Below, piece after piece: positions 1 through 7,874 of a stretch of 25,026 nucleotides of DNA (positions are counted from its first letter, which is position 1; each line of letters starts with the position of its first letter). The notes below the pieces were generated by a model. It was given only the letters and a program-made list of their open reading frames with translations. It ran no database searches and was not told the DNA's origin. The position numbers and the translations under genes were made by a program. Origin of the DNA: an uncultured delta proteobacterium (GTDB lineage Bacteria > Myxococcota_A > Polyangia > Polyangiales > Ga0077539); NCBI GenBank assembly GCA_903860995.1, contig CAIOSS010000715.1:1-25026 (forward strand), written 5' to 3'.

Positions 1-119
1 GCGGCGACGTCTTCGGTCGGGGTGGATCCTGCGTCGGGGACGGGGACGGCCTCGTCGAAGCAGCCTGCTGCGGCGACGGTGAGCGCGACGAGCCACCCGT
101 GCCGCCGCGAGGGGATCAT
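1..119 (-). CDS. Lipoprotein, 5' part only (runs off window)
   Basis: About 39 codons are visible, starting ATG at 119-117 on the minus strand and leaving the window at base 1. The N-terminus is basic (MIPSRRHG), followed by a short hydrophobic stretch and a lipobox ending AAAGC, with the lipidated Cys at residue 20. This predicts export by Sec and anchoring as a lipoprotein. After the Cys comes an Asp/Pro/Thr linker (FDEAVPVPDAG), like the linker of the upstream neighbour. The start overlaps the neighbour's stop as ATGA (116-119), so the two are translationally coupled and likely one operon. The folded domain lies outside the window, so no function can be given. Confidence 0.7.
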   Translation of the reverse strand, partial: MIPSRRHGWLVALTVAAAGCFDEAVPVPDAGSTPTEDVA

Positions 120-1261
120 CGCGCGGGCACCACCTGGGGCACGCCGCGCACCACTACGTTGGCCCCGCGCAGGGTGCTGTCCATGCTCGACAGCGCGTAG
201 AGCTCGCGCGGGCCGAAGGGGGCGCCCACGCCGAACATCAGCGACCGCGGGCCGCGCACGTCGGTCACCACGCGCACCGAGACGCCCGCGAGGATGGGCA
301 CGCGCCAGATGCGGTCGACGATCTCGTCGGCCACGTACACGTTGCCGCACTCGTCCTGCGCGAGGCCCGACACGCGGCTGAACCCGCCGACGAACTCCAT
401 CGCGGCGCCGATGGCCCCGCCGTCGGGCGGGGCCAGCTCGACCCGCATCACGGTGTTGGTGTCCGAGCGGGCGACGAAGAGGTAGCGCCCCGCCGCGTCG
501 ACGAGCAGCTGCGTCGGGCTGGGCACGTCGGTGACCACCACCCGGGCCGCCTCGCCGCCGGCCTCCGCGGGCATCCGGTAGATGAGCCCGAAGCGCGTGC
601 CGCCGTCGACCACCGGGGCGGCCGTGTCGCTGAACCACACGTTGTTGTCTGCATCGACGGCGAGCCCGCCGGGCTGGCGCAGACCGCCCTGTCGCACGGT
701 CGCCGTCGTCGCGCCGGGCGCCACCTGGTAGATCGCCCCGTTGCTGGTGCCCATGCCCGTGTTGTTGACCACCGCCAGCATCAGCCCCGCCGTGCGGGTG
801 TATCGCAGCGCCACCACCTCGCCGGGCATCACCATGGTGACCGGGGTCGAGTCGCTGCCGCGGCGCATCACCACCGTCGAGCCCTGCGCGACGGCCACGC
901 CGCCGGTGCCGTCGAAGGCGAAATCGCGCGCGCCCGTGAGCCCGTCGAGCAGCAGCCGCGACGGCGCCGAGGCGGGCGCCATCTCGCAGGCCGGGCCCTC
1001 GACCACCGGGCCGCTGTCGGAGGCGTCGACGGCGTCGTCGGGGCCCGCGTCGGGCACGCCCATGTCCCCCGGCAGCCCCGCCTCGACGTCGTCGAGGCCC
1101 GGCGCGTCGACCCGGCCGACGTCCGTGACCGTCGCGTCGCGCGGGCCGAGGTCGCTCACCGCGTCGCCCCCCGCGTCGGTGCGCAGCGCGCCATCCGGGA
1201 AGCACCCGACGCCGAGCGTCGCGGTGAGAGCGATCCAACCGAAGGCCCGACGTCGATCCAT
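116..1261 (-). CDS. Beta-propeller (NHL/SMP-30-like) lipoprotein
   Basis: The product is 381 aa from ATG at 1261-1259. A longer reading from 1309 exists, but this start puts a basic stretch (MDRRR) and a type II signal peptide with lipobox LGVGC (Cys20) at the N-terminus. Residues about 25-85 are an Asp/Val/Gly/Pro-rich linker of the kind that tethers lipoprotein domains off the membrane. The rest repeats blocks such as PGGLAVDADNNVWFSD and SGLAQDECGNVYVADEI, typical of NHL or SMP-30-like propellers. It probably sits on the cell surface or in the periplasm as a ligand- or protein-binding propeller. No catalytic set was recognised. It overlaps the next lipoprotein gene by 4 nt and diverges from the propeller gene at 1426. 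Confidence 0.8.
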   Translation of the reverse strand: MDRRRAFGWIALTATLGVGCFPDGALRTDAGGDAVSDLGPRDATVTDVGRVDAPGLDDVEAGLPGDMGVPDAGPDDAVDASDSGPVVEGPACEMAPASAPSRLLLDGLTGARDFAFDGTGGVAVAQGSTVVMRRGSDSTPVTMVMPGEVVALRYTRTAGLMLAVVNNTGMGTSNGAIYQVAPGATTATVRQGGLRQPGGLAVDADNNVWFSDTAAPVVDGGTRFGLIYRMPAEAGGEAARVVVTDVPSPTQLLVDAAGRYLFVARSDTNTVMRVELAPPDGGAIGAAMEFVGGFSRVSGLAQDECGNVYVADEIVDRIWRVPILAGVSVRVVTDVRGPRSLMFGVGAPFGPRELYALSSMDSTLRGANVVVRGVPQVVPAR

Positions 1262-1425
1262 CACGGCGCGAGCGTCGACCGAGAGGCCACGTGGGGTCAA
1301 GCGTCGCACGCGTCACGTTGTCGCAGCATCAGCCACGGCCCACCTCCGCGGGTGCAATCCCGCGCGGTCGATGTCATGAACCCTTGCGCCGCCTGCCGGC
1401 ACCCTACGATCCAGCCGTGTCCACG
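1262..1425. promoter_or_regulatory. Divergent intergenic region between two lipoprotein genes
   Basis: These 164 bases separate divergently transcribed lipoprotein genes and should carry promoters for both. The only striking element is an 8-bp perfect palindrome CCACGTGG at 1287-1294. No convincing -35/-10 pair was found. A GTG at 1417, in frame with the rightward gene, is an alternative start for it. Confidence 0.35.
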
Positions 1426-2682
1426 ATGCACCCGACCCGCCGCCGTCGCCCCGCCGCCCTCCCCTCCGTCGTCGCCCTCGCGGCGGCGCTCGCGGGCTGC
1501 GGCGAGGAGCGCGTGGTCTACGACCGCCTCGACGCCGGCGCCTGGGGCCCGCGGTGCACCACGGCCGGCATCCCCGACGGGGGCCTCGGGTACGTATCCA
1601 ACAGCTTGATGAATTCCATCGCGGTGCTCGACCTCGCCGCGGGCGCCGTGCGCGGGACGCACCCGGTCGGGGTCGGGCCCCTCGCCGAAAACGGCCCGCA
1701 CCACCTCGCGGTCGATGTCGCGCGGGGGGTGCTCTACACCCCGCTGTCGTTCCCGGCGCAGGCCATCCCCGCGGGGCCGCACGCCGAGCACGGGTCGTCG
1801 GTCACCCCGGGGGTCTTCGTCAAGCGCTCGCTCTGCGACTTCCGCCTGCTGGGCCAGGCCGACGTCGACCCCAACCCCGGCGACATGGCCCTCTCCCCCG
1901 ACGGCCGCACCGCCTTCGTCTCCCACTTCGACCTCCTGCGCGCGCAGGCCAACGTGGGCGACCGCGACCGCCAGCGCTCCAACCTGATCATCATCGACAC
2001 CGCCACGATGACCCGCACCGCCACCGTGCCGGTGTGCGTCGCCGCCCACGGCATGGCGGTCTCCCGCGACGGTCGCACGGTCTTCATGGCCTGCTACGGC
2101 GACGACGCGCTCGGCGTGGTCTCCCTCGACGGGCCGCGCCCCACGGTGCGCCTCGTCTACGTCAGCCCCAGCGGCACGGGCCCCGCGAGCGCCACCAACC
2201 CCTCGTACGGCCCGTACTCCCTCTCCCTCTCCCCCGACGGCGCCTCGGTGTGGGTCGGGTGCGCGCTCGGCAACAACGTGCTCTTCGCCTACGACGTCGC
2301 CTCGGGCGCCATCGACCGCGCCCGGCTCACCGCGCGCCTGCCCGGCAAGGCCTGGTTTCCCGGCTTCAGCCCCGATGGATCGTCCGTGCTGGTGCCCACC
2401 CAGGGCCGCGACAGCGTCACGCGGCTCTCCACCGCCCCGGGCCTCGCGGTGCGCGACCAGCGCTATTTCACCCCCGAGGAGTGCACCCTCCCCCACCAGG
2501 TCGCGTACGGGCCCGACGGGCTCTACTACCTGGTCTGCGAGGGGCGGCACGGCACCGACCCCGCGCGCAGCCAGCCCGGCGCCGTGCTCGCCCTGCACCC
2601 CGACGACCTCCGCACGGTGCGCACCTTCCCCGTCGGCATCTTCCCCGACGCGATCGTCTTCGCCGGGGGAGGCGCCCCGTGA
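1426..2682 (+). CDS. YVTN-type beta-propeller lipoprotein
   Basis: The product is 418 aa from ATG 1426. This start was chosen because it gives an Arg-rich N-terminus (MHPTRRRRP), a hydrophobic core and lipobox LAGC with Cys25. The body has repeated propeller blades (GYVSNSLMNSIAVLDLAAG, MALSPDGRTAFVSH, MAVSRDGRTVFMACYGDD, LSLSPDGASVWVGC, PGFSPDGSSVLVPT), the S-x-DG-x-x-x-x-V pattern of YVTN/40-residue repeats. Its stop overlaps the GTG start of a di-haem cytochrome c (GTGA, 2679-2682). Genomes often pair such propellers with c-type cytochromes in envelope redox or cofactor complexes. A direct redox role is not shown here, since the propeller has no CxxCH motif of its own. Confidence 0.82.
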   Translation: MHPTRRRRPAALPSVVALAAALAGCGEERVVYDRLDAGAWGPRCTTAGIPDGGLGYVSNSLMNSIAVLDLAAGAVRGTHPVGVGPLAENGPHHLAVDVARGVLYTPLSFPAQAIPAGPHAEHGSSVTPGVFVKRSLCDFRLLGQADVDPNPGDMALSPDGRTAFVSHFDLLRAQANVGDRDRQRSNLIIIDTATMTRTATVPVCVAAHGMAVSRDGRTVFMACYGDDALGVVSLDGPRPTVRLVYVSPSGTGPASATNPSYGPYSLSLSPDGASVWVGCALGNNVLFAYDVASGAIDRARLTARLPGKAWFPGFSPDGSSVLVPTQGRDSVTRLSTAPGLAVRDQRYFTPEECTLPHQVAYGPDGLYYLVCEGRHGTDPARSQPGAVLALHPDDLRTVRTFPVGIFPDAIVFAGGGAP

Positions 2683-3422
2683 GGGCCGTCTCTGCCCTCG
2701 CCCTCGCCCTCGCGCTCCCGGCCTGCGCCGACACGGAGCTTCGCCTGCCCGCCTCGGCCGAGGGCGCCGCGATCGCGCAGAGCGCCGCCGTCAGCCGCTC
2801 TCGCTACAACGTCTTCGCGTGCACCACCTGCCACGCCGTACGCGCCGCGGAGGTCGGCGCCCGGCGGTTGCCAGGCGCGCCGCTGGAGGGGGCCGCGCTC
2901 CGGCCCTCGTACTGGGGCGGCGAGACCGCCCACCTCGACGAGGCCGTCGGCCGCTGCTGGACCTTCTTCATGCGCGGCACCCCGACGGACCTCGACGGCC
3001 GCACCGGCGAGGCCCTCTACGCCTGGCTCGACTCGCTCAGCCCCGTCGGGTCGACGGTGGGCACCGCGGCCGTCCCGCAGACCTTCCCCCGCATCGTGCG
3101 CCCGCTCGGCGAGGGCGACGCCGCCCGCGGCCGCGCGCTCTGGACCCGCGCCTGCGCCAACTGCCACGGGGCCCTCGGGTCGGGCGCCGGGCGGCTCGGC
3201 CCGCTCGTCACCGTGGTGCCGGGCGAGACCGAGCGCGAGCACTGCGCCGACGAGCTGCCCGCGGGCTACGACGACCACACGGCGTACATGCGCACGGTGG
3301 TGGTCGAGAAGATCCGCCACGGGAGCTTCCTCGGGTACGCGGGCACGATGCCGCCCTTCTCCGTCGAGGCCCTCTCCGACGCCGACGTGCGCGACCTCAC
3401 GATGCTCTTCCGCTGCCCCTGA
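2679..3422 (+). CDS. Di-haem cytochrome c lipoprotein
   Basis: The product is 247 aa from a GTG at 2679 that overlaps the previous stop by 4 nt. It begins with a short signal (MRAVSALALALALPAC) whose lipobox LPAC puts the lipidated Cys at residue 16. Two covalent haem-binding motifs are visible: CTTCH at 48-52 and CANCH at 159-163. Candidate axial methionines are Met98 (FFMRGTP) and Met224 (GTMPPF), so two class I-like cytochrome c domains are likely. The protein should be membrane-anchored outside the cytoplasm and carry electrons. Coupling to the propeller lipoprotein upstream suggests a complex. The partner enzyme or terminal acceptor is not in this window. Confidence 0.85.
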   Translation: MRAVSALALALALPACADTELRLPASAEGAAIAQSAAVSRSRYNVFACTTCHAVRAAEVGARRLPGAPLEGAALRPSYWGGETAHLDEAVGRCWTFFMRGTPTDLDGRTGEALYAWLDSLSPVGSTVGTAAVPQTFPRIVRPLGEGDAARGRALWTRACANCHGALGSGAGRLGPLVTVVPGETEREHCADELPAGYDDHTAYMRTVVVEKIRHGSFLGYAGTMPPFSVEALSDADVRDLTMLFRCP

Positions 3423-3479
3423 AGCGTCGCCCGCTCCGTCGACCCGCCCGCGGGATTCTGCGACACTCCGCGCGCCATC

Positions 3480-4091
3480 ATGCAACTAACTGAGCTGCTC
3501 GAACGCCGTGTGACCCGCATCGCCGAGATCGTCGACTGGTTCGCCGACCGCCCCTTCCTGGAGCGCCGCGAGGCCCTCTTCGCCCTCGACCGCGCGGGCC
3601 AGCGCCGGCTCTACGCCGTCGCCGCGCAGTCCGAGGCGATCACCCTCGCCGACCTCGTGCCCGCGACGAAGGGCGACCGCGCGGAGGTGCGCCACCACGG
3701 GCGCAACACCCTCCCCGTGATCAAGACCTTCCGCACCTTCGAGAAGCGCTTCTGCCGCCCGGACGACAGCACCGCGCGGCTCTTCGGCTACAACGAGGGC
3801 GCGTCGGTGAAGTGGTTCGGCCCGGGTTACTTCGTCGCGTATGCCGTGCGCGACAACCCCGTGTGGACGGCCCGCGGCGACGTCGTGGTCGACTACTTCC
3901 AGGTACCCGACAAGGGCGTCGTCGAGGGGTGGCCCGCGGTGGTGCCCAACGAGCAGGGGCTCCAGCGGCTGGTGTTCGCGGGCACCCGCGATTTCCTGCG
4001 GCGGGTCACCGACGGCGTGAGCATCGGGGCGGCGTACAAGGGCGAGCGCGCGCTCGACCACTACTTCGTCCTCGTGCGCGACGATCGATAG
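3480..4091 (+). CDS. Conserved-looking hypothetical protein (203 aa)
   Basis: I do not recognise the family. The 203-aa product has no signal peptide and no obvious membrane segment. The N-terminal third is helical and charged (LLERRVTRIAEIVDWFADR). The C-terminal two thirds are richer in aromatic and beta-type residues (GASVKWFGPGYFVAYAV, GDVVVDYFQVPDKG), and it ends in a Tyr/Phe-rich strand (LDHYFVLVRDDR). It lies 57 bases after the cytochrome gene and 31 bases before the next gene, all in one direction, so co-transcription is possible. No strong ribosome binding site precedes the ATG. Coding quality is good (no rare-looking composition), so I consider it real but of unknown function. Confidence 0.7.
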   Translation: MQLTELLERRVTRIAEIVDWFADRPFLERREALFALDRAGQRRLYAVAAQSEAITLADLVPATKGDRAEVRHHGRNTLPVIKTFRTFEKRFCRPDDSTARLFGYNEGASVKWFGPGYFVAYAVRDNPVWTARGDVVVDYFQVPDKGVVEGWPAVVPNEQGLQRLVFAGTRDFLRRVTDGVSIGAAYKGERALDHYFVLVRDDR

Positions 4092-4122
4092 CTCCTGTCG
4101 GATCGTGTAACCCTCCGGACCC

Positions 4123-6126
4123 ATGAAGCGCGCTCGCACGGGGTCACCCCGCTACACCCTCGCCCTCGCCCTCGCCCTCGCAGTCGTCGCCGCGCCCTCC
4201 GTCGCGGCCGCGCAGGTCGACCCCGCGCGAGCCTTCTACGCGGTGGCGTTCACGCACGGGTCGCCGCACAACGGAGTGATCACCGCGCAGGACACCTCGG
4301 CGCCCTTCGGCGTTCTCGCCTCCGCCACCCGAGGGACCCTCAACGGCGCCATCGCCCTCGACCCCGTCCGGGGCGTGCTCTACGGCTCGGCCTGCTGCAC
4401 CGCCAGCCAGGCCATCCAGGCCTACGAGCCCGTCGGGCTCACCCGCTTCGCGGCGCGCGACATCCCGGTCACCTCGTCGGGCTCGCTCGCCATCGAGGTC
4501 GACGCGCCGCGCCGGGTGCTCTTCTTCTACGACACGGTCACCCGCGTGCTGCGCGCGCTCAGCCTCACCGACGGCGCGCAGTACGGCGGCGTCGTCGCGA
4601 TGGTCACCCTCACCGACCTCCCGGCCGAGCCCGTCGCCTCCTCGGCGGGCGACCAGCTCGCGGTCGACACCCGGGGGCAGCAGCTCTTCGTCACCGGCGG
4701 CGACGGCGGCCCGGTGCTCTCGGTCGACGTGTCGCGGATCACCGAGAGCGGCGGGGCCTTCGGGGCCGTCACCAACACCGGCCACCGCAACCGAAGCACG
4801 GGCAACTCCGGCGGCGGCGTGGCGGTCGACGAGGCGGGGCGGCGGGCGTTCTTCTTCCCGACGACGGGCGCGGTGCGCATCGTCGGGGCCGACGCGCCCT
4901 ACGCGGTGCTGGGCGAGGTCGCCATCCCGTCGATGGCGGCCAACGACTGCGGGCTGATGTTCGACGGGCGCACGAGCCGGCTCTACGTGGGCCGCGGAGC
5001 GTCGGCGCCGCCGGTGGCGGTGTCGTTCCCGTCGATGGCGGTGACGGCCTTCGCGACCGGCCCGGGGGACGTCCCCGCGCTCAGCTTCGCAGGGGCCGGC
5101 ACGGCCTGCGTCGACCGCGACGCTGACGGGTTCTTCCCGGCGCTGTGCGCGCCGACGGGCGCGCGGGTCGACTGCGACGACGCGCGCAGCGAGCGCAACC
5201 CCGGCGCGGCGGAGACCTGCGACGGCGCGGACAACGACTGCGACAACCTCGTCGACGAGGGCTTCTGCCGCATCGACGGGGCGTGCTTCACCGACGGCCA
5301 GGCCAACCCCGCCAACGCCTGCCAGGCCTGCGCGGCGAGCGCGACGGCGAGCGGGCCCACGGCGTGGCGACCGGGCGCGCGCGGGGCGGTGTGTCGCTCG
5401 GCTGCGGGCGCGTGCGACGTGGCAGAGACCTGCGACGGCGACTCGGAGGCGTGTCCGGCGGACGGTCGGCGTCCCGCGGGCGAGGTGTGCCGCGCGACGG
5501 CGACGACCGCGGCGTGCGACCCGGCCGAGGCCTGCGACGGCGTGGCGGCCGCGTGCCCGACGAACGTGGTGACCCGCGCGCCGACGACCGAGACGTGCAA
5601 CGGCGTCGACGACGACTGCGACGGGATGATCGACGAGCTGCAGTGCACCCCGGCAGACGCGGGCGTGACGGACGTGGGACCGGCGGACGTGGGACCGGCG
5701 GACGTGGGACCGGCGGACGTGGGACCGGCGGACGTGGGCGTCGTGGACGTGGGCGTCGTGGACGCGGGACCAGCGGACGTGGGCGTCGTGGACGCGGGAC
5801 CAGCGGACGTGGGCGTCGTGGACGTGGGCGTCGTGGACGTGGGCGTCGTGGACGCGGGACCAGCGGACGTGGGCGTCGTGGACGCGGGCGTCGTGGACGT
5901 GGGCGTCGTGGACGTGGGCGTGGGCGAGGATGCGGGGTCGATGGCGCCCGACGCCGGGGCGGGCGAGATGACCGCACCGCAGACCGACGGCTGCGGCTGC
6001 GCGGTGCCGGGGCGCGGTGGGCTGCGGGGCGGTCGATGGGCGCTCGCGGCGGGCGTGGCGGTCGCGCTGATGGCGCGGCGACGTCGACCCGCGGGGCCTA
6101 CGGCGCGCAGCGCGCCTCGACGGTGA
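4123..6126 (+). CDS. MopE-like secreted protein with MYXO-CTERM-like tail
   Basis: The 667-aa protein starts with a Sec signal peptide (about residues 1-30, cleavage near SVAAAQ). Residues about 35-315 look like a repeat-rich propeller domain. A putative metal-binding motif follows: D331-x-D333-x-D335-G, then CDD at 351-353 and an ETCDGADNDCDNLVDE block. It resembles the Asp/Cys motifs of MopE-type and other myxobacterial surface proteins. Disintegrin-like Cys repeats come next (CDVAETCDGDSEACPAD, CDPAEACDG), then a second CNGVDDDCDGMIDE motif near 490-505. Residues about 517-601 are a Val-Asp-Val-Gly/Pro-Ala repeat. The C-terminus has Cys624-Gly-Cys626, a hydrophobic segment and an Arg cluster, a MYXO-CTERM-like sorting signal. 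It is probably displayed on the cell surface; the ligand is unknown. Confidence 0.82.
   Translation: MKRARTGSPRYTLALALALAVVAAPSVAAAQVDPARAFYAVAFTHGSPHNGVITAQDTSAPFGVLASATRGTLNGAIALDPVRGVLYGSACCTASQAIQAYEPVGLTRFAARDIPVTSSGSLAIEVDAPRRVLFFYDTVTRVLRALSLTDGAQYGGVVAMVTLTDLPAEPVASSAGDQLAVDTRGQQLFVTGGDGGPVLSVDVSRITESGGAFGAVTNTGHRNRSTGNSGGGVAVDEAGRRAFFFPTTGAVRIVGADAPYAVLGEVAIPSMAANDCGLMFDGRTSRLYVGRGASAPPVAVSFPSMAVTAFATGPGDVPALSFAGAGTACVDRDADGFFPALCAPTGARVDCDDARSERNPGAAETCDGADNDCDNLVDEGFCRIDGACFTDGQANPANACQACAASATASGPTAWRPGARGAVCRSAAGACDVAETCDGDSEACPADGRRPAGEVCRATATTAACDPAEACDGVAAACPTNVVTRAPTTETCNGVDDDCDGMIDELQCTPADAGVTDVGPADVGPADVGPADVGPADVGVVDVGVVDAGPADVGVVDAGPADVGVVDVGVVDVGVVDAGPADVGVVDAGVVDVGVVDVGVGEDAGSMAPDAGAGEMTAPQTDGCGCAVPGRGGLRGGRWALAAGVAVALMARRRRPAGPTARSAPRR
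5671..5925 (+). repeat. 15-bp coding minisatellite (17 units, the last imperfect)
   Basis: Sixteen consecutive 15-bp units (5671-5910) plus one diverged unit (5911-5925) lie inside the MopE-like gene. Unit types are GACGTGGGACCGGCG, GACGTGGGCGTCGTG, GACGCGGGACCAGCG and GACGCGGGCGTCGTG. They are arranged in blocks: four of the first type, then alternations forming 30-bp higher-order copies. Each unit encodes five residues (DVGPA, DVGVV, DAGPA or DAGVV), so gain or loss of units keeps the reading frame and only changes the stalk length. Near-identity at the DNA level indicates recent expansion by slippage or recombination. Confidence 0.95.
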
Positions 6127-6311
6127 AGGGGGCGTCCGGCCGCAGCGCCGCGGGCTCGCTGCCCGTCGGCCCACTGGTAATGCCGCTCGAGCACCGCGCG
6201 CCCCTCCGGCGTCGCCGGAGAGCGCCAGCCGGCGAGGGTCTCCGCGAGGACGACGAACGTCTCGTGGTGGGCCAGCGAAGCACGGATCTCTTCGAAGGTC
6301 GGCGTTGCCAT
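6127..6311 (-). pseudogene. Broken small gene, possibly YciI-like
   Basis: Reading leftwards from ATG 6311, the first 50 or so codons look like a real cytoplasmic protein (TFEEIRASLAHHETFVVLAE ... GRAVLERHYQWADGQ). After about base 6150 this frame turns into low-complexity Arg/Ala sequence and stays open across the opposite gene. The neighbouring frame instead reads PDAPFTVEARCAP and stops at a TAG near 6098-6100. This suggests a frameshift or internal deletion that joined an N-terminal piece to a short tail. The HYxWADGxxxxG pattern vaguely recalls YciI-like proteins, but that is a weak guess. It is tail-to-tail with the MopE-like gene and ends inside it. Confidence 0.4.
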
Positions 6312-6378
6312 GGGCGGTCCTCTTCTGCGACGCGACCGTCAGGTCGATGGGGGTGACGGACGCGACGGCGCGCAGCGC

Positions 6379-7779
6379 TCAGCGCGTCGGCGGCGGCCCG
6401 GGCGGCATGCCCTCGACGACGACGATGTCGAAGTCCGCGGCCCCGGCGCGCAGCGCGATGGCGTCCTGGTAGGCCGCGGAGCCGAAGCACGCGCGCGCCG
6501 CGGCGTAGCTCGGAAACTCCACGAAGTACGGTCGTCGCGGCACCGCGCCCTCGACGACCTCGGCGACGTCGCCGCGCGCGAGCACGCGACCGCCGTACGA
6601 GGCGAGGGTCGGCCCCGCGACGGCGGTGTACTGCCCGAAGCGCGCCGGGTCGGTGACGGTCGCCAGCACGAGCCAGTAGCCCTTCGCGACCGCCGGCGCG
6701 GGGTCGCGCAGCGCGGGGTAGTCGACGTAACCCTTCTCGCCGCCGCCGTAGAACGTGCTCCGGTCGCCCGCGGCGAGCGGCGCGCCCGCTTCGAAGCGAT
6801 GGACGAGGTCGGGGTTCGACACGAACGGCGCGCCGAACGAGACGGCCTGCGCGTGGCCGGCCTCGACGACCGCCTCGGCCGAGTCGCGGTCGTAGCCGCC
6901 GTTGACGAGGAGCGGTCCGCGAAACAGCGGGCCGAAGGTGGCGAGGGTGTCGCGGGGCCACGAGGGGAAACGCGCGGCGTCGGGCGTCGCGCGCATCAGG
7001 TGGAGGTACGCGAGCGGCAGGGCGTTCAGCTGCTCGATGAGGTACGAGAACGTCGCGAGCGGGTCGGAGTCGACCATGCCGTTGTACGCGAGCGTCGGCG
7101 ACAGGCGGATGCCCACGCGCCCTTCGCCCCAGACGCCGACGAGGCGCGCCATCACCTCGAGCACGAAGCGCGCGCGGTTCTCGAGGCTGCCGCCGTACTC
7201 GTCGGTGCGCTGGTTGACCGAGTCCACGAGAAACTGGTTCGGCAGGTAGCCGAAGGCGCCGTGGAGCTCGACGCCGTCGAAGCCCGCCGCCCGGGCGTTC
7301 TTCGCGCCGCGCTCGAAGTCGTCGATGGTCGCGCGGACCTCGTCGGTGGTCAGCGCGCGCGGCACCTCGTAGTCCTTCGGTCCGGTCGCCGTGAGGTGCT
7401 TCTGGCCCTGGATGGCCATGGCCGACGGCGCCACCGGAAGGCGGCCGCCGCGCACGTCGGAGTGACCCACCCGACCGGTGTGCCAGAGCTGCATCACGAT
7501 CGTGCCGCCCTCCGCGTGCACCGCGCTCGTGACCTTCTTCCACGCCTCGACCTGCGCGTCGCTCCAGATGCCCGGGGTCATCGGCGAGCCCACCGCGTCG
7601 GCTGACACGTTCGTCGCCTCGGTGATGACGAGCCCCGCCGTCGCGCGCTGGACGTAGTAGCGAACCGTCGACTCGCCGACGACGCCCGCGGCGTCGGCGC
7701 GACTGCGGGTCATGGGCGCCATCACGACGCGGTTACGGGGATGCAGCTGGCCGAGTCGGGTCGAGGTCAGGAGTTTCAC
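6379..7779 (-). CDS. Old Yellow Enzyme fused to DUF1330 domain
   Basis: The product is 466 aa from a GTG at 7779 preceded by AAAGGA. A longer frame reaches 7875 but lacks OYE similarity there. Residues 1-358 are an FMN-dependent Old Yellow Enzyme of the N-ethylmaleimide reductase type: NRVVMAPMTRSRA, MQLWHTGRVGH, FDGVELHGAFGYLPNQFL, QRTDEYGGSLENR and a C-terminal FYGGGEKGYVDYP. Such enzymes reduce activated C=C bonds or nitro compounds with NAD(P)H in the cytoplasm. His173 and the proton-donor Tyr178 are present, but the usual Asn/His three residues after His173 is Phe176. Residues about 366-458 match DUF1330 (a ferredoxin-like dimeric alpha-beta fold), normally a stand-alone protein. It diverges from a LysR gene, which probably controls it. 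Confidence 0.88.
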   Translation of the reverse strand: MKLLTSTRLGQLHPRNRVVMAPMTRSRADAAGVVGESTVRYYVQRATAGLVITEATNVSADAVGSPMTPGIWSDAQVEAWKKVTSAVHAEGGTIVMQLWHTGRVGHSDVRGGRLPVAPSAMAIQGQKHLTATGPKDYEVPRALTTDEVRATIDDFERGAKNARAAGFDGVELHGAFGYLPNQFLVDSVNQRTDEYGGSLENRARFVLEVMARLVGVWGEGRVGIRLSPTLAYNGMVDSDPLATFSYLIEQLNALPLAYLHLMRATPDAARFPSWPRDTLATFGPLFRGPLLVNGGYDRDSAEAVVEAGHAQAVSFGAPFVSNPDLVHRFEAGAPLAAGDRSTFYGGGEKGYVDYPALRDPAPAVAKGYWLVLATVTDPARFGQYTAVAGPTLASYGGRVLARGDVAEVVEGAVPRRPYFVEFPSYAAARACFGSAAYQDAIALRAGAADFDIVVVEGMPPGPPPTR

Positions 7780-7874
7780 AGGGTCCTTTGGGAAGGCGGG
7801 TGAACGGAGCCGTCGCACCGTGCGCCCGGTGATGCTCTCAGGACAAGCAGGCACGATCGGGATAGACTGTCCCA
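7780..7874. promoter_or_regulatory. OYE/LysR divergent promoter region with operator candidate
   Basis: The 95 bases between the two start codons hold a 15-bp near-palindrome, GGGATAGACTGTCCC, at 7859-7873. Six of seven arm pairs match around a central A, and it ends one base before the LysR ATG. LysR-type regulators usually bind imperfect dyads next to their own start and control the divergent gene, so this is the best operator candidate. An AAAGGA site close upstream of 7779 serves the OYE gene. The promoter elements themselves are not clear. Confidence 0.55.

Noticed and set aside
5671..5925. Regular short repeats considered as a CRISPR array
   Set aside because: The units are contiguous 15-mers without spacers and lie in frame inside a coding region.
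4144..6174. Long open frames of 400-676 codons antisense to the MopE-like gene
   Set aside because: They are His/Arg/Ala-rich shadows caused by high third-position GC, have no domains, and mirror the real gene including its repeat.
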